This document shows positions 14,262 through 20,394 of a stretch of DNA of 20,394 nt, one piece after another. A program made the translations under genes and the position numbers. Under the pieces are notes generated by a model. That model did not search any database and was not told where the DNA came from. It saw only the letters and a program-made list of their open reading frames with translations. This DNA comes from an uncultured Faecalibacterium sp. (GTDB lineage: Bacteria > Bacillota > Clostridia > Oscillospirales > Ruminococcaceae): assembly GCA_934539245.1 (NCBI GenBank), contig CAKTCK010000034.1, forward strand, positions 1-20,394, given 5' to 3'. How positions within the stretch are numbered: the stretch's first letter is position 1; every line of letters starts with the position of its first letter.

Positions 14262-17200
14262 ATGGAAAACTTTACAGAGCAGAAAACCACCCTTGGTCTG
14301 TACGACCCACAGTTCGAGCACGATGCCTGCGGCATCGGCGCTGTGGTGGACATCAAGGGACGTAAAAGCCACCAGACGGTGGACGATGCACTGTCCATCG
14401 TGGAGCGGCTGGAGCACCGCGCCGGTAAGGATGCCGAGGGTAAGACCGGCGATGGCGTGGGCATCCTGCTGCAGATCAGCCACAAGTTCTTCTCCAAGGT
14501 GGCCGAGGAGCTGAACATCCGGCTGGGCAACGAGCGGGAGTACGGCGTGGGTATGTTCTTCTTCCCCCAGAACGAGCACCTGCGGGCACAGGCCATGAAG
14601 CTGTTCGAGGTGGTCACCCGCAAGGAGGGACTGGAGTTTCTGGCATGGCGCGAAGTGCCCGTAGACCCCGATGCCGTGGGGCAGAAGGCGCGGGACTGCA
14701 TGCCCGCCATCTGGCAGTGCTTCATCAAAAAGCCCGCCAAGGTAAGCAAGGGCATTGAGTTTGACCGCCGCCTGTACATCGTGCGCCGCGTGTTCGAGCA
14801 GGCCAGCAACGGCACCTATGTGCCCAGCCTGTCCAGCCGCACCATCGTGTACAAGGGTATGTTCCTTGTGCACGATCTGCGCCGCTTCTATGCCGACTTG
14901 CAGGACCCGGACTATGAGTCCGCCATCGGCATGGTGCACAGCCGCTTTTCTACCAACACCAACCCCAGCTGGATGCGTGCACACCCCAACCGCTTTATCC
15001 TGCACAACGGCGAGATCAACACCATCAAGGGCAACACCGATGCCATGCTGGCGCGCGAGGAGAGCATCTCCAGCCCCATTCTGCAGGACGACATGAACAA
15101 GATCCTGCCCATCATCAACACCTCCGGTTCGGACTCCGCCATGCTGGATAACGCCTTGGAGTTCATGGTGATGAACGGCATGGATCTGCCGCTGGCTGTG
15201 ATGATCACCATCCCCGAGCCGTGGGAGAACAACAAGAATATCAGCCAGAAAAAGCGGGATTTCTACCAATACTATGCCACCATGCTGGAGCCTTGGGACG
15301 GCCCCGCCGCCATCCTGTTCTCGGACGGCGATGTGATGGGCGCAGTGCTGGACCGTAATGGTCTGCGCCCCAGCCGCTACTACATCACCAAGGACGGCCG
15401 CATGATCCTGTCCTCTGAGGTGGGCGTGCTGGAATGCGACCCGGAGAATATTCTGGTCAAGGAGCGCCTGCGCCCCGGCAAGATGCTGCTGGTGGATACC
15501 GTCAAGGGCGAAGTGGTGGACGACGAAAAGCTGAAGGAGCTTTACGCCAGCCGCGAGCCCTACGGCGAGTGGATCGACCGCAATCTGGTGCAGCTGAGCG
15601 GGCTGAAGATCCCCAACGTGAAGGTGGAAAGCTACACCGGCGAGCAGCTGACCCGGCTGCAGAAGGTGTTCGGCTACAAGTACGAGGACGTGAACACCAT
15701 GATCCTTGCCATGGCGCGGGCGGGCGCAGAGCCCTCCGGTGCCATGGGTACAGACACCCCGCTTGCTGTGCTCAGCAGCCAGCATCCCCCGCTGTTCAAC
15801 TACTTCAAGCAGCGGTTTGCACAGGTGACCAACCCCCCTATCGACGCCATCCGGGAGAAGGTGGTCACCTCCACCAGCGTTTACATCGGTGCCCACGGCA
15901 ATCTGCTGGAGGATAAGCCCGAGAACTGCAAGGTGCTCAAGGTGCACAACCCCATCCTGACCAACACCGACCTGTTGAAGATCAAGTACATGAACGTGCC
16001 GGGCTTCAAGGTGGCTACGGTGTCCATCAACTACTACAAAAACACCAGTCTGGAAAAGGCCATTGACCGGGTATTTTTGGAAGTAGACCGCGCCTACAAG
16101 GAGGGTGCAAATATCATCATCCTGTCCGACCGTGACGTGGATGAATACCATGTGACCATCCCCAGCCTGCTGGCTGTTTCGGCAGTGTCCCAGTACCTCA
16201 TCCGCACCAAAAAGAGCACTGCACTGGCACTGATCTTGGAGAGCGCCGAGCCCCGGGAGGTGCACCACTTTGCCACCCTGCTGGGCTACGGTGCCTGCGC
16301 CATCAACCCCTATCTGGCACACGAGACCATCGGGCAGCTCATTGACGAGGGTCTGCTGGATAAGGACTACTATGCCGCCGTGCAGGACTACGACAACGCC
16401 ATCCTCAGCGGCATCGTGAAGATCGCCTCCAAGATGGGCATTTCCACCATCCAAAGCTACCAGAGCAGCCAGATCTTTGAGGCTGTGGGCATCTCGAAGG
16501 AGGTCATCGACAAATACTTTACCGGCACGGTGAGCCGTGTGGGCGGTGTGACCATGGCAGACATTCAGGCCGATGTGGAAGCGCAGCACAACGCTGCCTT
16601 TGACCCGCTGGGACTGGATATCAACATGGAGCTGTCCGACAGCGGTGCCCACAAGTTCCGCAGCGGCAAGGAAGAGCACCTGTTCAACCCCCAGACCATC
16701 CACCTGTTCCAGAAGGCCTGCCGCACCGGCGATTACGACACCTTTAAGCAGTTCACCCAGACGGTGGACAACATGGGTGCCGAGGGCGTGCATCTGCGCA
16801 GCCTGCTGGACTTCAACTACGCCGCAGACGGCGGCATCCCGCTGGAAGAGGTAGAGCCGGTCTCCAGCATCGTCAAGCGGTTCAAGGGCGCTGCCATGAG
16901 CTACGGCGCACTGAGCAGTGAGGCACACGAGACCATTGCCATCGCCCTGAACCGTCTGGGCGGCCGCAGCAATACCGGCGAGGGCGGCGAGCCCGAGGAG
17001 CGCTACCACAGCGAGAGCAATTCCAAGATCAAGCAGGTGGCTTCTGCCCGCTTTGGCGTGACCAGCAAGTATCTGGTCAGCGCCGAGGAGATTCAGATCA
17101 AGCTGGCACAGGGCGCAAAGCCCGGCGAGGGCGGCAACCTGCCCGGTGCCAAGGTGTACCCGTGGATCGCCAAGACCCGCCACAGCACCACCGGCGTGGG

Positions 17201-18797
17201 CCTGATCTCTCCCCCGCCCCACCACGATATCTACTCCATCGAGGATCTGGCAGAGCTGATCTACGACCTGAAAAACGCCAACCGCAATGCCAACATCAAC
17301 GTCAAGCTGGTCAGCGAGGCCGGTGTGGGCACCATTGCCGCCGGTGTTGCCAAGGGCGGCGCACAGGTCATTCTGGTGTCCGGCTATGACGGCGGCACCG
17401 GTGCTGCACCCCGCACCTCCATCAAGCACGCCGGTCTGCCTTGGGAGCTGGGCATCGCCGAGACCCACCAGACCCTGATCCTGAACGGTCTGCGCACCCG
17501 CGTGCGCATTGAGAGCGATTCCAAGCTGCTGTCCGGCCGGGATGTGGCCATCAGCTGTATGCTGGGCGCAGAGGAGTTCGGCTTCGGCACCACCCTGCTG
17601 ATGGCCGAGGGCTGCGTGATGATGCGTGTGTGCAATCTGGACACCTGCCCCATGGGCATCTGCACCCAGAACCCCGAGCTGCGCAAGAACTTCCGCGGCA
17701 AGCCGGAGTACATCATCAACTACCTCACCTTTGTGGCTGAGGAGCTGCGGGAGTACATGGCAAAGCTGGGCGTGCGCACCGTGGACGAGCTGGTGGGCCG
17801 CACCGACCTGCTGCGGGTCAAGCCCGCCGCTCCGGGCAGCCGCGCAGCGGAGCTGGATCTGGATTGCATCCTGCATAACCCCGCCATTGCAAACAGCAAC
17901 GTCCACTTCATCAAGGAGGACAGCTACGACTTCCATCTGGAAAACACGCTGGACATGAAGGTGCTGATGAAGAAGTTCAAGCTGGGCAGCAAAGCTCCTC
18001 AGAACGTCAGCCTGAATGTTTCCAACGTGGACCGCGCCTTTGGTGCCATCTTTGGCAGCGAGATCACCCGCAAATACGGCAACGACCTGCCGGATGATGT
18101 GTACACTGTGCACTGCAACGGTGCAGGCGGTCAGAGCTTTGGTGCGTTTATCCCCAATGGCCTGACGCTGGAACTGGTGGGCGACTGCAACGACTACATG
18201 GGCAAGGGCCTTTCCGGCGGCAAGATCGTCGTGCGCCCGCCGCAGGGCATCGACTTCAAGCCCGAGGAGAACATCATTACCGGCAACGTAGCGCTGTACG
18301 GCGCTACCAGTGGCAAGGCGTTCATCTCCGGTGTGGCCGGTGAGCGCTTCTGCGTGCGCAACAGCGGCGCTACCGCCGTTGTAGAGGGCGTGGGCGACCA
18401 CGGCTGTGAGTACATGACCGGCGGCACCGTGGTGGTGCTGGGACAGACCGGCAAGAACTTTGCAGCCGGTATGACCGGCGGCATTGCCTATGTGCTGGAT
18501 GAGAACTGGGACTTCTACCAGCGCGTGAACAAAGAAACTGTCAGCCTTGAGCCGGTGGAGCACAAGTATGATGTTGCCACCCTGAAGGAACTGATCCGCG
18601 CCCATGTGGAGGCCACCGGTTCTCCGCGCGGCAAAGAAATTCTGGATAATTTCAGTGCGTTCCTGCCCAAATTCAAAAAGGTGCTGCCTTACGATTACGA
18701 CCGCATGCTGCGGGTCATCGCCTCGGTAGAGGAGCGTGGTCTGGACGGCGAGCAGGCACAGATCGAAGCATTCTATGCAGTGCAGAAGCATAAGTAA
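14262..18797 (+). CDS. gltB: Glutamate synthase large (alpha) subunit
   Basis: A 1511-residue subunit that takes ammonia from glutamine and channels it to 2-oxoglutarate, forming two glutamates. Domain order: class-II glutamine amidotransferase (C23 nucleophile in YDPQFEHDACGIGAV, then MVHSRFSTNTNPSW and HNGEINTIKGN), central domain (about 470-760), FMN-binding synthase domain (about 800-1180, with GEGGEPEERYHSES and the Gly-rich DGGTGAAP), and the C-terminal GXGXG domain. C1124, C1129 and C1134 (CNLDTCPMGIC) fit the 3Fe-4S ligands. Length is normal for the family. I prefer ATG 14262, which leaves the usual short propeptide before C23; ATG 14250 or 14214 are in frame but have no proper SD. 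AAAAGGA lies ~11 nt upstream of 14262. gltD follows after 14 nt. Transcription probably passes the leader attenuator first. Confidence 0.97.
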   Translation: MENFTEQKTTLGLYDPQFEHDACGIGAVVDIKGRKSHQTVDDALSIVERLEHRAGKDAEGKTGDGVGILLQISHKFFSKVAEELNIRLGNEREYGVGMFFFPQNEHLRAQAMKLFEVVTRKEGLEFLAWREVPVDPDAVGQKARDCMPAIWQCFIKKPAKVSKGIEFDRRLYIVRRVFEQASNGTYVPSLSSRTIVYKGMFLVHDLRRFYADLQDPDYESAIGMVHSRFSTNTNPSWMRAHPNRFILHNGEINTIKGNTDAMLAREESISSPILQDDMNKILPIINTSGSDSAMLDNALEFMVMNGMDLPLAVMITIPEPWENNKNISQKKRDFYQYYATMLEPWDGPAAILFSDGDVMGAVLDRNGLRPSRYYITKDGRMILSSEVGVLECDPENILVKERLRPGKMLLVDTVKGEVVDDEKLKELYASREPYGEWIDRNLVQLSGLKIPNVKVESYTGEQLTRLQKVFGYKYEDVNTMILAMARAGAEPSGAMGTDTPLAVLSSQHPPLFNYFKQRFAQVTNPPIDAIREKVVTSTSVYIGAHGNLLEDKPENCKVLKVHNPILTNTDLLKIKYMNVPGFKVATVSINYYKNTSLEKAIDRVFLEVDRAYKEGANIIILSDRDVDEYHVTIPSLLAVSAVSQYLIRTKKSTALALILESAEPREVHHFATLLGYGACAINPYLAHETIGQLIDEGLLDKDYYAAVQDYDNAILSGIVKIASKMGISTIQSYQSSQIFEAVGISKEVIDKYFTGTVSRVGGVTMADIQADVEAQHNAAFDPLGLDINMELSDSGAHKFRSGKEEHLFNPQTIHLFQKACRTGDYDTFKQFTQTVDNMGAEGVHLRSLLDFNYAADGGIPLEEVEPVSSIVKRFKGAAMSYGALSSEAHETIAIALNRLGGRSNTGEGGEPEERYHSESNSKIKQVASARFGVTSKYLVSAEEIQIKLAQGAKPGEGGNLPGAKVYPWIAKTRHSTTGVGLISPPPHHDIYSIEDLAELIYDLKNANRNANINVKLVSEAGVGTIAAGVAKGGAQVILVSGYDGGTGAAPRTSIKHAGLPWELGIAETHQTLILNGLRTRVRIESDSKLLSGRDVAISCMLGAEEFGFGTTLLMAEGCVMMRVCNLDTCPMGICTQNPELRKNFRGKPEYIINYLTFVAEELREYMAKLGVRTVDELVGRTDLLRVKPAAPGSRAAELDLDCILHNPAIANSNVHFIKEDSYDFHLENTLDMKVLMKKFKLGSKAPQNVSLNVSNVDRAFGAIFGSEITRKYGNDLPDDVYTVHCNGAGGQSFGAFIPNGLTLELVGDCNDYMGKGLSGGKIVVRPPQGIDFKPEENIITGNVALYGATSGKAFISGVAGERFCVRNSGATAVVEGVGDHGCEYMTGGTVVVLGQTGKNFAAGMTGGIAYVLDENWDFYQRVNKETVSLEPVEHKYDVATLKELIRAHVEATGSPRGKEILDNFSAFLPKFKKVLPYDYDRMLRVIASVEERGLDGEQAQIEAFYAVQKHK

Positions 18798-18811
18798 GGA
18801 GGGGCAGCAGC

Positions 18812-20290
18812 ATGGGTAAGACAACAGGATTTATGGATTATGCGCGCAAGACCAGCACGGACGTTGCGCCGCTGGAGCGCCTTGAAAATTTTAACGAGTT
18901 CCACATCTGGCTCTCGCGGGAGCAGCAGCAGACGCAGGCCGCCCGCTGCATGGACTGCGGCGTGCCCTTCTGTCAGGCGGGCATGATGATCGGCGGCATG
19001 GCCTCCGGCTGTCCGCTGAACAACCTCATCCCGGAGTGGAACGATCTGGTATACCACGGCAAGTGGGAGCTGGCGCTCCACCGCCTGATGGCCACCAACC
19101 GCTTCCCGGAGTTTACCAGCCGGGTGTGCCCCGCCTTGTGTGAGGCTGCCTGCACCTGCGGGGATGTGACCGGCAGCAGCGTCACCGTGCGCGAAAACGA
19201 GCACGCCATCATCGAGACGGCCTACGCCAAAAACTGGCTTACCGCCACCCCGCCGCCGACCCGCACCGGCAAGAGCGTTGCCGTGGTGGGCAGCGGCCCT
19301 GCGGGGCTTTCGGTGGCCGAGTACCTGAACAAGCGCGGCCACGCCGTTACGGTGTTTGAGCGTGCCGACCGCGTGGGCGGCCTGCTGATGTACGGCATCC
19401 CCAACATGAAGCTGGATAAGGCGGTCATCGAGCGCCGGGTCAAGCTGATGCAGGCCGAAGGTGTTGTGTTCCGCACCGGCATGGATGTGGGCGGCGCTGT
19501 GCCCGCCGAGCAGCTGCTGGCAGATTTTGATGCCGTGGTGCTGTGCTGCGGCGCAAAAAAGCCCCGCGACCTGAACGTGCCCGGCCGGGACGCCAAGGGC
19601 GTGCACTTTGCGGTGGACTACCTGACCAGCGTGACCAAGAGCCTGCTGGACTCGGGTTTTGCGGACGGCAAGGCCATCAATGCAGCCGGCAAAAACGTGC
19701 TGGTCATTGGCGGCGGCGACACCGGCAACGACTGTCAGGGCACTGCCCTGCGGCAGGGCTGCACCGACCTGATGGCGCTGGAAATGATGCCGCAGCCCCC
19801 TGTCCAACGCACCGCCGCAAACCCGTGGCCGGAGTGGCCCCGGGTGCTGAAGGTGGACTACGGCCAGACCGAGTGCATTGCCAAGTTCGGCAAGGACCCG
19901 CGCGTGTACCAGACCACCGTCAAGGAATTTTTGAAGGATGACGCCGGCAACCTGACCGGTGCCGTCATCAGCTGCCTGAAGCCGGAGCGCGACCCCGAGA
20001 CCGGCCGCACCAACATGGTGCCCACCGGCAAGGAATTCACCTACGACTGCCAGCTGGCGTTTATCGCCGCAGGCTTTACCGGCTGCGAAAACTACACAGC
20101 CGATGCCTTTGGGGTGGAGCTGACCGCCCGGGGCAATGTAGCTGACCACAGCTTTAAGACCAACGTGGACAAGGTATTCGTCTGCGGCGATATGCGCCGC
20201 GGCCAGAGCCTTGTGGTATGGGGTCTGCGCGAAGGCCGCGATTGTGCCGCCGAAGTAGACCGCTGCCTGATGGGCTACACCAACCTTTAA
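18812..20290 (+). CDS. gltD: Glutamate synthase small (beta) subunit, NADPH:acceptor flavoprotein
   Basis: A 492-residue subunit that oxidises NADPH on FAD and sends electrons through Fe-S clusters to GltB. The N-terminal cysteine-rich domain has C46, C49 and C54 (CMDCGVPFC), C67 (CPLNN), and C106, C110, C114 and C116 (CPALCEAACTC), the ligands for two 4Fe-4S clusters. FAD motif GSGPAGLSVAE starts at 160 and is followed by VGGLLMYGIPNMKLDK. The NADPH motif GGGDTGND is at 300-307, and the C-terminal FAD contact reads CGDMRRGQSLVVWGLREGR. Length matches the GltD family (about 470-495). The SD TAAGGAGGGG overlaps the gltB stop and lies 8 nt before the ATG, indicating a tight operon and probably translational coupling. 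A homologous fold exists in dihydropyrimidine dehydrogenase, but linkage to gltB settles the call. Confidence 0.97.
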   Translation: MGKTTGFMDYARKTSTDVAPLERLENFNEFHIWLSREQQQTQAARCMDCGVPFCQAGMMIGGMASGCPLNNLIPEWNDLVYHGKWELALHRLMATNRFPEFTSRVCPALCEAACTCGDVTGSSVTVRENEHAIIETAYAKNWLTATPPPTRTGKSVAVVGSGPAGLSVAEYLNKRGHAVTVFERADRVGGLLMYGIPNMKLDKAVIERRVKLMQAEGVVFRTGMDVGGAVPAEQLLADFDAVVLCCGAKKPRDLNVPGRDAKGVHFAVDYLTSVTKSLLDSGFADGKAINAAGKNVLVIGGGDTGNDCQGTALRQGCTDLMALEMMPQPPVQRTAANPWPEWPRVLKVDYGQTECIAKFGKDPRVYQTTVKEFLKDDAGNLTGAVISCLKPERDPETGRTNMVPTGKEFTYDCQLAFIAAGFTGCENYTADAFGVELTARGNVADHSFKTNVDKVFVCGDMRRGQSLVVWGLREGRDCAAEVDRCLMGYTNL

Positions 20291-20345
20291 TTTGCCATTC
20301 TCTTTCCTATCCTAAACAAGGGGCTGTTGCAAAATAGCTCCAACG

Positions 20346-20393
20346 AAAAAATGAGATAGACTTCCCCGAAAGGGGTTGCCTATCTCATTTTTT
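20346..20393. terminator. Strong bidirectional hairpin at the window end
   Basis: AAAAAATGAGATAG (20346-20359) pairs perfectly with CTATCTCATTTTTT (20380-20393), 14 bp. Inside, CCCC-GAAA-GGGG (20364-20375) forms a GNRA-capped stem. The A-run before and T-run after make it a terminator in both directions. It stands 55 nt after the gltD stop and can end gltBD transcripts, but may belong to an element coming from the right. Confidence 0.8.
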
Positions 20394-20394
20394 G

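Noticed and set aside
13938..18824. Very long minus-strand open frame opposite gltB (1628 codons)
   Set aside because: It is fully antisense to gltB-hcp, has His/Gly/Val/Leu-rich low-complexity composition, no SD and no family motifs. It results from the third-position GC bias of the plus-strand gene.

Overview
The window looks like a chromosomal stretch of a GC-rich member of the Clostridia (Oscillospiraceae/Ruminococcaceae, Faecalibacterium-like). This is an inference. It rests on strong AAGGAGG ribosome sites, TTGnnn/TATAAT promoters in short AT-rich gaps, GC-rich codon use, and a clostridial set of enzymes (divergent LysA, SpoVB-type flippase, Hcp, Mrp with a Cys-rich N-terminus). There is no rRNA, tRNA, CRISPR array or phage module.

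Layout. (1) 1-2417, plus strand: the 3' end of a glycogen/maltodextrin phosphorylase, an intrinsic terminator, then a GH13 neopullulanase/cyclomaltodextrinase-type hydrolase. Together they are a storage-glucan or maltodextrin degradation pair. (2) 2534-3968, plus: a two-gene NfeD-like/SPFH (stomatin) membrane operon behind a promoter with a 19-nt spacer and a dyad inside it. A long bidirectional terminator (3999-4044) separates it from the next block. (3) 4070-9492, minus: in transcription order a SpoVB/MurJ-like polysaccharide flippase, a membrane-bound nucleotide-sugar 4,6-dehydratase (CapD/WbpM/PglF type) with its own promoter, diaminopimelate decarboxylase (lysA), and a small unknown membrane protein. 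This is a cell-envelope block with lysine synthesis attached. (4) 9575-10573, plus: the Mrp/NBP35-type Fe-S carrier ATPase with an unusual structured leader. (5) 10743-20393, plus: NADP-type glutamate dehydrogenase (gdhA), the hybrid-cluster protein/hydroxylamine reductase (hcp), and glutamate synthase large and small subunits (gltB-gltD). Apart from gltBD, each gene has its own promoter and most have their own terminator.

How they work together. GDH and GOGAT are the two routes from ammonium to glutamate. Hcp reduces hydroxylamine or NO-derived species, in the hydroxylamine case to ammonia. Hcp, GltB and GltD all carry Fe-S clusters, which fits the neighbouring Fe-S carrier Mrp. The genes themselves belong to known families. 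The less ordinary content is in the non-coding parts: a terminator touching the ribosome site of the GH13 gene, a MerR-like promoter before nfeD, a hairpin between the Shine-Dalgarno sequence and the start codon of mrp, a 150-nt folded gdhA leader, and a terminator/anti-terminator-like pair between the gltB promoter and gltB. The last 75 bases may be the edge of an insertion sequence.
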